A DNA stretch of 64,000 nucleotides from Devosia pacifica (GTDB lineage Bacteria > Pseudomonadota > Alphaproteobacteria > Rhizobiales > Devosiaceae): positions 1-64,000 of the forward strand of contig NZ_BMZE01000001.1 of NCBI RefSeq assembly GCF_014652635.1. Direction: 5' to 3'. The notes under the pieces are model-generated. The model had not been told where the DNA came from. It searched no databases and saw only the letters and a list, made by a program, of their open reading frames with translations. Positions 15,691-24,344 of this stretch are shown here, in pieces. Each line of letters begins with the position of its first letter. The stretch's first letter is position 1. The translations under genes were made by a program, and so were the position numbers.

Positions 15691-16437
15691 TCAGCTAGCC
15701 AAGGCTATGGCGTCGGCTCCAGCCGGTGTCCGTGATGGAGCTGACGGATCGTTCGCGACGCGCCAGATGGCCTCGGCGACATCTGATGATTTCGTTTTTG
15801 GCGCTCCCGACTCACGTAGGGCGCCGATCACCTGTCCGGCAAACGCGCTGTAGGCGTTAGGAAACCCTCCGTTACCCTGGACACGGGCCAAGGCAGTACC
15901 GCTGAAGCTTGTCTCCGGCGAGGAGCCGGGCAGCACGATTTTTACCTCAATGCCGAATGGAGCTAGCTCAAGAGCAAGGGATTCGGTGAAGGCGTTCACT
16001 GCTGCCTTACTGGCGGTGTACACCGACAGAAGCGGCAGCGGTTTCATCGTCACGCTCGATGTCACGTTGATGATGAGGCCAGCCTTCCGTTCGCGAAACT
16101 GTGGCAGAACCGCCTGTATCATGCGCATGGTTCCGATCGTATTGGTTTCAAAAACCGAACGCACCACGTCAATTGGCGTACCCTCCAGCGCATTGAGCCA
16201 GCCGATGCCAGCATTGTTGACCAAGACATCGATGGGGCCGGCCTGCTCGATGACCTTGCGCACGCTTCCCTCATCGGTAACGTCTAGCGGCAGCACGGAA
16301 AGATTCTCGGAAGGTAGAAACAGATCTTCCTGAGGCGACCGCATGGTCGCGATAACCTTCCAGCCGTGGTCCAGGAAATACTTAGCCGTGTCGAGGCCAA
16401 AGCCGGAGGAGCAGCCGGTGATCAGAATGGTTTTCAT
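15691..16437 (-). CDS. SDR family oxidoreductase
   Basis: A 248-residue short-chain dehydrogenase of the classical type. The Rossmann dinucleotide motif TGCSSGFG is at residues 7-14, an Asp-containing LDVTDEGSV follows strand 4, VNNAGIG is the structural NNAG motif, and the catalytic triad is in NVTSSVTMKPLPLLSVYTASKAAV (Ser, then YxxxK). The TGCSSGFG variant with an Arg-Ser pair after beta-2 is typical of NADP-dependent SDR5-like enzymes acting on ketones or aldehydes. It is divergent from an AraC-type regulator 86 bases away, a pairing seen often where the regulator activates the dehydrogenase. Substrate unknown. Confidence 0.9.
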   Translation of the reverse strand: MKTILITGCSSGFGLDTAKYFLDHGWKVIATMRSPQEDLFLPSENLSVLPLDVTDEGSVRKVIEQAGPIDVLVNNAGIGWLNALEGTPIDVVRSVFETNTIGTMRMIQAVLPQFRERKAGLIINVTSSVTMKPLPLLSVYTASKAAVNAFTESLALELAPFGIEVKIVLPGSSPETSFSGTALARVQGNGGFPNAYSAFAGQVIGALRESGAPKTKSSDVAEAIWRVANDPSAPSRTPAGADAIALAS

Positions 16438-16523
16438 CGTATGGACCTTTCGAATTGCGATAAGCCAATAGTGGCCTTCTGAGAAAGGACGCGCTATATT
16501 GAAACGTCCGCCTTTTGTTAGAG

Positions 16524-17456
16524 ATGATCCATTTGACCGACCCGTTGGCTGAGATTGTAGCCTTGCTCCAGCCGCGCCTGCCGTTCTCCAAGACGGCTAG
16601 TGGCTCGGGTAGCTGGCACGTCGACGGCAAGGGGGACGGTAGCCCATTCTTTGCGGCCATCCTCGAAGGGTCGGCGAAGTTGTCGATCGCCGGTGAATCG
16701 GAAGCGAGGCTCGAAGAGAATGACTTCGTGCTTATCCCAGCGGCTTACCAGTTCACAATGGCGAGCACCGAAGCACCTGCGGTTGACGCGGGTGACCCTC
16801 TGCGGGTCACCAAGCTGGCCGAGGAAACGCGCCATGGCGATCCTACTGGCGATCCCAACATGCGCATCCTTATTGGGCGACTCGCATTCGGCTCACCTGA
16901 CAGCAAGCTCATCCTTGCCCTTTTGCCGCGACTCTTACTGGTACGTCGACAAGCCCGGCTTACGACTCTCGTCCAAATGATCCGGGGAGAGGCACAGGAT
17001 GTTCGACCGGCAAAGGAGTTCGTGCTGGAGCGGCTACTGCAAGTGCTTTTGATCGAGGCGCTGCGATCAGACACGGCTGCCTTGGAGGCGCCAGGTCTGC
17101 TGCGTGGACTTGCAGACCGAAATCTCAGTCTCGCACTTCGAGCCTTGCACGAGGCGCCAAACCAAGCTTGGAGTGTCGAAGACTTGGCTGCAAAGGCTAT
17201 GCTGTCGCGCTCGGCGTTCTTCGAGAAGTTCCAGAAGCAGACCGGAATGGCGCCAATGGAATACCTGACGTCATGGCGCATGGCGCTGGCAAAAGACATG
17301 CTACGACGCCGAGATGGGCAAATGAAGGAGATCGCTGAGCGTGTAGGATATGGATCCGCCAGCGCCTTCAGCGTGGCATTTTCCAGATTTGTCGGAGTGC
17401 CCCCGAGCATCTACGCGCGTCCAGCAGATGCTGACTCCAGCGAGCGGTGGACATAA
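16524..17456 (+). CDS. AraC family transcriptional regulator (cupin_6 plus HTH)
   Basis: A 310-residue activator. The N-terminal half carries a cupin_6 sensor domain (MIHLTDPLAEIVALLQPRL, AAILEGSAKLSI, ENDFVLIPAAYQF), and the C-terminal 100 residues carry two helix-turn-helix units: WSVEDLAAKAMLSRSAFFEKFQKQTGMAPMEYLTSWRM and IAERVGYGSASAFSVAFSRFVGVPPSIYA. An upstream in-frame TTG at 16515 exists, but the ATG at 16524 gives the normal family N-terminus. Regulators of this subfamily usually sit next to an SDR or hydrolase gene and respond to reactive small molecules. The divergent SDR is the likely target. Confidence 0.9.
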   Translation: MIHLTDPLAEIVALLQPRLPFSKTASGSGSWHVDGKGDGSPFFAAILEGSAKLSIAGESEARLEENDFVLIPAAYQFTMASTEAPAVDAGDPLRVTKLAEETRHGDPTGDPNMRILIGRLAFGSPDSKLILALLPRLLLVRRQARLTTLVQMIRGEAQDVRPAKEFVLERLLQVLLIEALRSDTAALEAPGLLRGLADRNLSLALRALHEAPNQAWSVEDLAAKAMLSRSAFFEKFQKQTGMAPMEYLTSWRMALAKDMLRRRDGQMKEIAERVGYGSASAFSVAFSRFVGVPPSIYARPADADSSERWT

Positions 17457-17747
17457 AGAGCGGCAGCTTACAGGGAAGCATTAACGAGCGCGAAAGACCG
17501 GAATGGGGTCGGAACCCGACGGGCGGTTGTGCGCCCTCATTCCTGCTGTTGAATCCGCCTTTCGGCCTTTCTGAAGCGGACATAGGTGCCATGGCCAGAA
17601 CGGAGGGAGTGGCTTATACGGTTTCGGCACTGCGCCGAAAAAAGCAGCCTTCTTATGAGGGGCGGTATCGCTCACGCTTGATGGACCGGATGCGAGTTCG
17701 ACCGGGGGATCATGCCAATAAGTCTGGACGACTTTGCGCCAATCGCC
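17457..17747. other. Intergenic region, no gene seen
   Basis: About 290 bases between the AraC gene and the 3' end of the DenD-like gene. Short frames here resemble neither known families nor the surrounding codon usage. The stretch 17490-17590 has the look of decayed intergenic repeat DNA. Confidence 0.35.
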
Positions 17748-18704
17748 TCAACCCTCATCGAGGTGAAACGAGATAATCTCGGCAAAGTTAGTTTCGAGCA
17801 GCGCGAAGCCGAGCGCCCTGGCGCGCTCGGCGGTGAAGCGCTGCGGAAAGTTGCAGGGCTGGTAAAGGGGCGGCGACAGGCGATCGATCAATGCCACCGC
17901 CGCTTCGCCACCGATCAAGCGAAGCGCCTCGATTTCTTCTTCCACGCTAACCGCAAGCCCCGGCATCACCAGCACCCGCGCGCCTACCAACGCTTCGGCG
18001 GGCAATGTCGCGGCGTGCCGAAGGAAACCGATGGCCGATTGCGGGCTGGCCAGCCAGTGCACCACGTCGAGGGCTGCAGGCAGCTCCGCTCTCTTCCCCG
18101 CCAACGGTTCGCGAATGATGTTCGAGAAGAATCCGGAATTACCATGTGTCGGCACACCCGGCCGAATGGCTATGGTGGGCAGGCGCAGCGCCACCGCATC
18201 AACGAAGCCGCGGCGCGAATAGTCGGCGAGCAGCGTTTCGCTCATCAGCTTCTGCGCCCCATAGGAGCTCTCCGGCAGGGCCAGAAACACATCGTCTATG
18301 ATGTCCGGAAAAGCCCCACCATAGACGCCGATTGAAGACGCGTAAACGTAGCGCGGGCGATATTCCTGTCCCGCCAGCCGGGTAGCCTCGAGCGTCGAAC
18401 GTACCGTATCGAAGTTGATGCGGTAGCCCGCAGCGAAATCCGTGTCAGCCTGCCCCATCGCTGTCGCCGCGACATGGAACACGACGTCCGGCCGCTCGGC
18501 CAACACCTGCGCCGCCACGATCGGATCCGAAACATCTCCGATCACTTCGCGCAAGTCCATATCGCTCGAAGCCAGAGAACAAGGTCGTACGTCGGCGATG
18601 GTCAACCGATCGATCGGCTGGTCGCCCAACCATGGCCGTTCGAGCAGTGTCTCCACAAGCTTGCGCCCAATCATGCCGGCCGCTCCGACAATGGCAATAT
18701 GCAT
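17748..18704 (-). CDS. denD: NAD-dependent epimerase/dehydrogenase, D-erythronate dehydrogenase-like
   Basis: A 318-residue extended SDR. The start at 18704 gives the normal opening MHIAIVGAAGMIGRKL with the GxxGxxG nucleotide motif; a longer form from 18725 adds seven atypical residues. Further marks are VVFHVAATAMGQADTDFAAGYRINFDTVRSTLEA, the catalytic YASSIGVYGG with SSYGAQK (YxxxK), and RLPTIAIRPG. This pattern is shared with DenD, which oxidises D-erythronate at C2 using NAD. The other genes of a four-carbon acid pathway (OtnK/OtnC/OtnI) are not in the immediate neighbourhood, although a hydroxypyruvate isomerase-like gene is at 39561. The exact substrate is therefore uncertain. Confidence 0.8.
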   Translation of the reverse strand: MHIAIVGAAGMIGRKLVETLLERPWLGDQPIDRLTIADVRPCSLASSDMDLREVIGDVSDPIVAAQVLAERPDVVFHVAATAMGQADTDFAAGYRINFDTVRSTLEATRLAGQEYRPRYVYASSIGVYGGAFPDIIDDVFLALPESSYGAQKLMSETLLADYSRRGFVDAVALRLPTIAIRPGVPTHGNSGFFSNIIREPLAGKRAELPAALDVVHWLASPQSAIGFLRHAATLPAEALVGARVLVMPGLAVSVEEEIEALRLIGGEAAVALIDRLSPPLYQPCNFPQRFTAERARALGFALLETNFAEIISFHLDEG

Positions 18705-18749
18705 CCTTGGATCTCTCAATTTCATTGGCTATATTGAAGTCGCGAGGGA

Positions 18750-19108
18750 TTACGACAGGATCGCTGCTCCTGTGCTTTTTTCGAGCTTGTGGACTTGCTC
18801 TAGCAAATCACCGTAGTCGGTAGTGAAGATGCTCTTCCAATGGTAAAGCGACAAGTTCTCTAGCCCGCCCGTCGGCTTAAGACCGGCACAAACTTGCGCA
18901 GTTCATCGATCACCTGTCTGCGGTTCGCTTTTGCCTGATAGAGGCTCGCCATCTCGCGCAATGAGTAGCCGATGGCGGCGAATTCAAATCGCCTGGGAAA
19001 ATGGTCAATCAGTGTGCCACCGACGGAGCGCCGGACGGCAACGAAGAGCCGGCTCCAAATAGCAGCACGGTGTTCTTCGGGTTCAGCGCCTTTGCAAATC
19101 CGCGCCGC
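18750..19108 (-). pseudogene. SIR2-family protein, N-terminal remnant
   Basis: Fragment of a SIR2-like NADase/deacylase-fold protein of the kind used in bacterial antiphage systems. Reading leftward from about 19100: FAKALNPKNTVLLFGAGSSLPSG (the NAD-binding GAGxS loop), a frameshift, then LIDHFPRRFEFAAIGYSLREM and RRQVIDELRKFVPVL, a second shift, then KPTGGLENLSLYHWKSIFTTDYGDLLEQV, and a TAA at 18750. The usual TTNYD motif reads TTDYG. Only about 115 of several hundred expected codons remain. It lies between the CoA ligase-like and DenD-like genes, both on the same strand. The order and spacing of motifs make the family call firm despite the frameshifts. Confidence 0.8.
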
Positions 19109-20629
19109 TCAGGAGTGGCGATGGGCGTCGACGAGCTGGGCCTTTGAAATCTTCCCCGTCGGCGTCATCGGCATGGCATCAATGCGCTGCACGGTGAGAG
19201 GGGAGAGATCGTACCCCAGCTCAGGTTGGATGGCCTGCACCAGAGCGTCGAGCAGGGTGTCCGGCGCTCCATCATCGACGATGACGAAGGCCACAGGGCG
19301 CTGTCCATCACCCTGCGGCATGCCGACAAGCGCCGCCTGACTTATTCCGGGCTGGCGGCAGAGCGCTTCCTCAATGTCACGCGGAAACCAGGCGGTGCCG
19401 TCGACATGGATGAGTTCGGAGCGGCGACCGCGCATGGTGATATAGCCATCTCGGTCGATGAACCCGATATCGCCGGTATGCAGCCAACCGTTAGCGGTGA
19501 CTTCGGCGGTCTTTTCGGGCTTGCCCCAGTAGCCGTGCATGAAGCCGCCGCGCACCCGTAGCTCACCGATCTGGCCGACTGGCAAGATCGTGTGATCAGG
19601 GCCGAAGACCTGCACCTCCTTGTCGGGCAGCGGCGGGCCGACGCGGATCGAGCTGTCGGGGACGGTATCGAAGTGTGGCATGCCCAGGGCGACGAAGCCG
19701 CCGAGTTCGCTCTGTCCATAGCTTTCGACGAGCGGGACATCCAGCACGTCCCGCCAGGCAGCCTTAAGGGTAGGCGGCACCGGCCCACCGCCGGATAGCG
19801 AGAGGCGCAGTCGGCCGGGCGTCTTGCCACGCAGACGGCTCTCGTCCAGCACCTCGGTGAGCACAGGGGGGTTGGCGATCAGCATGGTGGCGCCGGCAGC
19901 GTCCAGGGCATCCCAGCCGGTTGATTGAGTCCATCGGCCCATAACGTTGATCGAAGCCATCCGGTCGAGTTGCGGCAACAAATTGCCGACGAGCTGATAG
20001 GAACTGGAAAGCGCAGTCGGGCCAAAGGAGATGTCATCGGCGGTGATGCGCAGCCGTTCGGCGATCGAGCGCGTTGCGCGGCAGGTGGGCTCATGTGCGA
20101 GGCATGCGCCCTTGGGTTTGCCGGTGGTGCCGGAGGTGTAGGACAGGTGCGCAATGGCGTCCTCGTCGCCCGGATCGGCGGGGACGTTGAAGCCGGCCTC
20201 GACCAGCTCGGGCAGGCTAAGGGCGCCATACTGCGGTCCGTCCATGCACAGCAGGTGGGTGACTGATGGCACCTTGGCCGCCGCGGCCCGCACCTGTTCG
20301 TGCATGTCGTGGGTATAGACGATGATCCGGGGTTGGTGATCGTTGAAATAGTAGTCCAGCTCGTCGGCAAACTTGACGTTGACCAAGGCGGCAATGGCGC
20401 CCAGCCGCCAGGCCGCAAACATCGTCATCAGGTAGTCGAGGCCGTTATGAGCGACGATTGTGACCCGGTCGCCTTTGCTAAGGCCGCATTCGGCAAGCGC
20501 ACCCGCGAAGGCGTCCATCTGGGTTGCAGCCTGCGCATAGCTCAGGCTGCGGGTGCGGTCCACCCAGGTAAAAGCGAGCTTGTCTGGCTGCCTGTCTGCG
20601 CCGCGTAAGAGTAGGGAATGCAGCAGCAT
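19109..20629 (-). CDS. AMP-binding protein (acyl-CoA ligase-like)
   Basis: A 506-residue adenylate-forming enzyme. Motifs in order: the phosphate-binding loop LSYTSGTTGKPKGACLAH, an A5-like VESYGQSELGG, GWLHTGDIGFIDRDGYI with the adenylate-binding Asp, a hinge region RRSELIHVDGTAWFPRDIEEAL, and the catalytic lysine in PMTPTGKISKAQLV near the C-terminus. The start at 20629 is set by AGGAGA six bases upstream; the open frame extends 44 further codons without family similarity. It would activate a carboxylic acid to an acyl-AMP and then acyl-CoA. It is divergent from the amidohydrolase operon with 300 bases between, so it may process an acid product of that pathway. Substrate unknown. Confidence 0.88.
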   Translation of the reverse strand: MLLHSLLLRGADRQPDKLAFTWVDRTRSLSYAQAATQMDAFAGALAECGLSKGDRVTIVAHNGLDYLMTMFAAWRLGAIAALVNVKFADELDYYFNDHQPRIIVYTHDMHEQVRAAAAKVPSVTHLLCMDGPQYGALSLPELVEAGFNVPADPGDEDAIAHLSYTSGTTGKPKGACLAHEPTCRATRSIAERLRITADDISFGPTALSSSYQLVGNLLPQLDRMASINVMGRWTQSTGWDALDAAGATMLIANPPVLTEVLDESRLRGKTPGRLRLSLSGGGPVPPTLKAAWRDVLDVPLVESYGQSELGGFVALGMPHFDTVPDSSIRVGPPLPDKEVQVFGPDHTILPVGQIGELRVRGGFMHGYWGKPEKTAEVTANGWLHTGDIGFIDRDGYITMRGRRSELIHVDGTAWFPRDIEEALCRQPGISQAALVGMPQGDGQRPVAFVIVDDGAPDTLLDALVQAIQPELGYDLSPLTVQRIDAMPMTPTGKISKAQLVDAHRHS

Positions 20630-20929
20630 GGCGGTCTCCTGTGGGTAATTGGCGAACCGCATTAAGCCGAATGCTTTCAGATCAAGCCACCGTCTGCATG
20701 CAATAGAATATATTCCATCGGCGGTATGGACACCTTGTAGGCAACGTGTTTTCCTGCTCATTAGTTAGGCAGGGCTAAGGCTCTGCAGACTGAAATCGGA
20801 TGACCGCGCAGCTGTCTTAACGGCCATGGCTGCGAAGCTATCGGGCTTAGAGGTGTTGAGACACCTCAAGTCATCCTGTTGAAAAGTGGCACGCGGCGAG
20901 CAACCGAGTGCACGGCAACAGGAGCTTAT
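20630..20929. promoter_or_regulatory. Divergent promoter region with inverted repeat
   Basis: Three hundred bases separate the CoA ligase-like gene from the amidohydrolase gene. At 20850-20867 perfect arms GAGGTGT and ACACCTC surround TGAG, extended on the outside by CTTA and AAG. This could be the site of the LysR-type regulator encoded two genes downstream or of another repressor. No gene is visible. Confidence 0.4.
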
Positions 20930-22483
20930 ATGACCGCGCTATTGATCCGAAACGGCTGGATTTTCGTCAACGACGCCGCCAAGACCATCATTAATGGCGG
21001 GGACGTTCTGGTTGTGGACGACCAGATCGTTGAAGTCGGCGAGGACCTTAGCCAACGCGCTGCAGCCTATACCGACCTCAAGGCCATCGACGCCGGCAAC
21101 CGTCTTGTGCTTCCCGGTTTCGTTGATGCGCATATGCATTCCAACGAAGGCTACGAGATGGGGCGGTATGACAACCTGCCGCTCGAAATCTGGTTGTCCG
21201 AGGTCTATCCGCCCTTTCACAAGTCGACGCTCAGTGCCCGCGACAAGTATCTGCGGGCAATGCTGGTCGGTATTGTTTCCGTTCGCTCTGGGGTCACCAC
21301 CCTGCAGGACGATGTCATCAATCTTGGCTTCAAGCCGGATATGGTGGACGCGACAGCAAGCGCCTATCGCGACCTGGGCCTGCGTGGGTGGCTAACCGCT
21401 TCGATGTGGGACGAAAGCTTCTGCGACAGCCTGCCGTTCTTGCGCGACACAATGCCGGCGGACCTTGTCGCGGCACTGGACGCGCTGCCGCGGCCCGGTC
21501 AGGCCGAACAGATCGCGCTGTTCCGTGAGCTGCACGACAACTGGCACGGCAAGGACAACATGCGCATCATCCTGGGGCCGTGCGGGCCGCAGCGCTGTTC
21601 GCGCGAGCTGCTTGAAGAAGTGGCAGAACTATCGGTTGAGAAGGATCTGCCGATCCATTGCCATGTGTTGGAAACCCGCACACAAGCGGTTACCGGACAA
21701 GAGAAATACAGCAGAACGCTGGTGCAATATCTCAAAGACACAGGCTGCCTGACGCATCGCCTGACGATGAATCACGCAGTGTGGCTGACTGAAGCCGATA
21801 TCGAAATGATGGGCGATGCCCGTGTCTCCACCACCCACAATCCGCTGGCCAACCTCAAGCTGGGCTCCGGGATTGCGCCGTTGCGGCAGCTGCTGAATGC
21901 GGGGGTGAATGTGGCGCTGGGGTGCGACGGTGTCGCCTCGGCCGATACGGCGGATATGTTTGCGGCTTTCAAAGCTGCGGCGATGATCCACAAGGTTGGT
22001 ACGCATGATTATCACGACTGGGTCTCGGCCCATGAAGTGATGCACATGGCGACGCTGGGCGGCGCCCGGTCGAGCCTGATGGATCAACAGGTCGGCTCGA
22101 TCGAAGTCGGCAAGCAGGCAGACATCATCCTGCTCGATCGCAAGGCCTGGGGCTTTATTCCCATGCACGACGCGATCCAGCAAATCGCCTTCAGCGCTAA
22201 CTCAGAAGCGGTCCAGACATCGATCATTGCCGGTCGCGTGGTGATGGAGGATCGGAACCTTACGTTTGTCGACGAAGAAGCGCTGCGCGAGGAAATCGCG
22301 GAGTCCGCTGAGCGATTCCGGCGCGAGGAATGTCCCGCCATGAGCCGCCATGCTGCAACGGTACGTCCATGGCTAGACGCCATGCACACGACCGCCGCGT
22401 CCCGTGATGTTGGCCTCGGAGTGTCTCCACTCCGGGTGCCGCCCAACCGATCCCGCCCGGAGGATACCAGCCGTCTAAACTGA
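20930..22483 (+). CDS. TRZ/ATZ-type amidohydrolase (metal-dependent deaminase)
   Basis: A 517-residue amidohydrolase-superfamily enzyme resembling atrazine/triazine hydrolases, S-adenosylhomocysteine deaminase and guanine or pterin deaminases. Metal ligands are visible: VDAHMH (residues 66-70), PIHCHVLETR, the later LTMNHAVWL, and LGCDGVAS with the catalytic Asp. The C-terminal composite beta-sandwich (GSIEVGKQADIILLDRKAWGF) is normal. ATG at 20930 follows an AGGAG; an upstream in-frame start at 20879 is not supported. It would remove an amino group or ring-open a nitrogen heterocycle in the cytosol. It is the first gene of a set with a LysR regulator, two creatininases and an importer. Confidence 0.88.
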   Translation: MTALLIRNGWIFVNDAAKTIINGGDVLVVDDQIVEVGEDLSQRAAAYTDLKAIDAGNRLVLPGFVDAHMHSNEGYEMGRYDNLPLEIWLSEVYPPFHKSTLSARDKYLRAMLVGIVSVRSGVTTLQDDVINLGFKPDMVDATASAYRDLGLRGWLTASMWDESFCDSLPFLRDTMPADLVAALDALPRPGQAEQIALFRELHDNWHGKDNMRIILGPCGPQRCSRELLEEVAELSVEKDLPIHCHVLETRTQAVTGQEKYSRTLVQYLKDTGCLTHRLTMNHAVWLTEADIEMMGDARVSTTHNPLANLKLGSGIAPLRQLLNAGVNVALGCDGVASADTADMFAAFKAAAMIHKVGTHDYHDWVSAHEVMHMATLGGARSSLMDQQVGSIEVGKQADIILLDRKAWGFIPMHDAIQQIAFSANSEAVQTSIIAGRVVMEDRNLTFVDEEALREEIAESAERFRREECPAMSRHAATVRPWLDAMHTTAASRDVGLGVSPLRVPPNRSRPEDTSRLN

Positions 22484-22510
22484 AACATCGCACTTGAGAC
22501 CGGTTCAAAC

Positions 22511-23506
22511 ATGTTCAACGCCCTCGATGAAGATCTCGATATCAAGAGCCTGCGGCTTTTGCAGGTGCTGCTGAGCGAATGTAGCGTCTCTCGCACGGCC
22601 GATCGCCTCGGTCGAGCGCAGCCTTCTGTCAGCAACAAGCTCAAGCGGCTGCGCGCCATGTTCGGCGACCCGCTGCTGGTGCGCAGTGGCCAGCATATGG
22701 TGCGCACTGAGAAGGGCTGCTCGGTGCTGGCCTCGGTCAACAAGGTGCTGGGCGGTATCGACGGCATGTTCGACACAGTGGAAATGTTCGAGCCCGCGAC
22801 GTCATCGCGGACAGCGCGAATTGCTGGGGCGGATTGCCTGGCGACATTTCTGATCCCGCCGTTTGTGCGTCATTTGCGCGAGACGGCGCCGTTGATGCCT
22901 ATCGAATTTTCAACACCGGCGAATACGCAAGAGCTGCTGACCGGTCTCGAGTGCGGCGATATCGACATTGCCATTGGCAATTGGCCCGAGCCGCCGGAAA
23001 GCTTACGCTGCATGCCGCTGATGGAGGCCGAATTCGTCTGCGTTATGGATGCGGAGCACCCTTATGCAAATTGCATCCAGCTTGAACTGGACGAATATTT
23101 GCAGCTTGCGCACCTGTCCCCTACCAGCCCCGGCGAGTCCGCCCTCAGCCCGGTCGACGGACGCCTTGCCCAGTTAGGCAAGCGGCGGCGGAACAGCATC
23201 TGTGTGCCCGGGTTCGGGGTGATCCCTTCGATTATCGCCGGCTCGGACCTGGTGCTCACCACCGCCAGGCCACTGGGCGAGGTGATGGCAGGCTCGAGCG
23301 ACCTGCGGGCAGTCGCGGCACCAGCCGAGTTCGGGCTGATGCAGCTTTATATGCTGTGGCACGAGCATGCCCATAACAGCACCCGCAATCGCTGGCTTCG
23401 GCAAACGCTGCTCGGCGAGACCCGCCGCCTTACCGAGGCCGGCACCCGACGCATGCCGGTGCTCGCACCACCCATCGACAATCTTAATCGGAGAGCTTTA
23501 CCATGA
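22511..23506 (+). CDS. LysR family transcriptional regulator
   Basis: A 331-residue regulator. The N-terminal winged helix is LDIKSLRLLQVLLSECSVSRTADRLGRAQPSVSNKLKRLRAMFGDPLLVRSG, followed by a linker helix and a PBP2-type effector domain from about residue 95 (TARIAGADCLATFLIPPFVRHLRETAP). The order LLxECSVSRTADRLG with SVSNKLKRLR is closest to the NodD/SyrM/LinR-like branch. It lies 27 bases after the amidohydrolase and overlaps the creatininase start by four bases (ATGA), so it is encoded inside the operon it presumably regulates, an unusual but known layout for this family. Confidence 0.9.
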   Translation: MFNALDEDLDIKSLRLLQVLLSECSVSRTADRLGRAQPSVSNKLKRLRAMFGDPLLVRSGQHMVRTEKGCSVLASVNKVLGGIDGMFDTVEMFEPATSSRTARIAGADCLATFLIPPFVRHLRETAPLMPIEFSTPANTQELLTGLECGDIDIAIGNWPEPPESLRCMPLMEAEFVCVMDAEHPYANCIQLELDEYLQLAHLSPTSPGESALSPVDGRLAQLGKRRRNSICVPGFGVIPSIIAGSDLVLTTARPLGEVMAGSSDLRAVAAPAEFGLMQLYMLWHEHAHNSTRNRWLRQTLLGETRRLTEAGTRRMPVLAPPIDNLNRRALP

Positions 23507-24297
23507 GCAGCCGCTACTGGATCGAACAGTCCACCCGGCAGATGGCAGCCTTCGACAAATCAACAGTTTGCGTGCTCCCGACCGCCGCCGTCGAGCAGCA
23601 TGGCCCGCACCTGCCACTGGGCGTCGATGCCCTGATAAATCGCGGCATCATTGCCGCTATGTTGAATGTCTTGCCGGACACTGTGCCCGCGCTGATCCTG
23701 CCGGAGCAGAGCGTTGGCGCGTCTGCCGAGCACTTGCGCTCGTCCGGAACGCTGTCGCATCGACACGTGCGGCTGATCGAACACTGGACGGAGTTGCTCG
23801 AAGGCGTGCACCGCGCCGGTTTCAAGCGCGTCGTGATCTACAATTCCCACGGCGGCAACCGTGACCTGTTTTACCCCATCGCCGTCGACCTGCGGCAGCG
23901 GTTCGACATGCTGGTTGCCTATTCCAGCCGCTCGGATGCGGGGGTTCCCGCGGACATTCTCGATCTGCCCAATCTAGGCTTCGACATTCATGCCGGGGCG
24001 ATCGAGACGTCGATCATGATGGCGCTCCGCCCGGACCTCGTGGCGACCGATCAGATCCAGGATTTTCCTTCCAACGCCATCGGCTTTGAGTCCCGCTTTA
24101 CCAAGCTGGGGGCTGGAGTTGGTGGGTCGCGCGCCGCCGGGTTCGGATGGCTGAGCGGCGACCTCAATGAGTTTGGCGCCTGCGGCGATGCCACCGCCGC
24201 CAGCGCCGATATCGGACAGCGCCTCGTCGATCACGCCGCCGATACGCTGGCCAAGGTCATCGAAGATGTCTGGGGCGCAAACGAACTCGTCTCCTAG
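23503..24297 (+). CDS. Creatininase family protein (first copy)
   Basis: A 264-residue member of the creatininase/FAPy deformylase/MftE family of metal-dependent amidohydrolases. Conserved blocks are VCVLPTAAVEQHGPHLPLGVDALI (Glu and His metal ligands), VGASAEHLRSSGTLSH, VVIYNSHGGNRDL and DIHAGAIETSIMM (the His-Ala-Gly-x-x-Glu metal site). All expected ligands are present, so it should be active on an amide or formamide bond. It overlaps the LysR gene by four bases and precedes the importer's binding-protein gene by 47 bases. A second paralogue at 28268 lies on the other side of the transporter genes. Confidence 0.9.
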   Translation: MSSRYWIEQSTRQMAAFDKSTVCVLPTAAVEQHGPHLPLGVDALINRGIIAAMLNVLPDTVPALILPEQSVGASAEHLRSSGTLSHRHVRLIEHWTELLEGVHRAGFKRVVIYNSHGGNRDLFYPIAVDLRQRFDMLVAYSSRSDAGVPADILDLPNLGFDIHAGAIETSIMMALRPDLVATDQIQDFPSNAIGFESRFTKLGAGVGGSRAAGFGWLSGDLNEFGACGDATAASADIGQRLVDHAADTLAKVIEDVWGANELVS

Positions 24298-24344
24298 AAC
24301 TTCGTCAACAGTCGGCAGAAGCCGGCTTTAACAGGGATAAGGAC

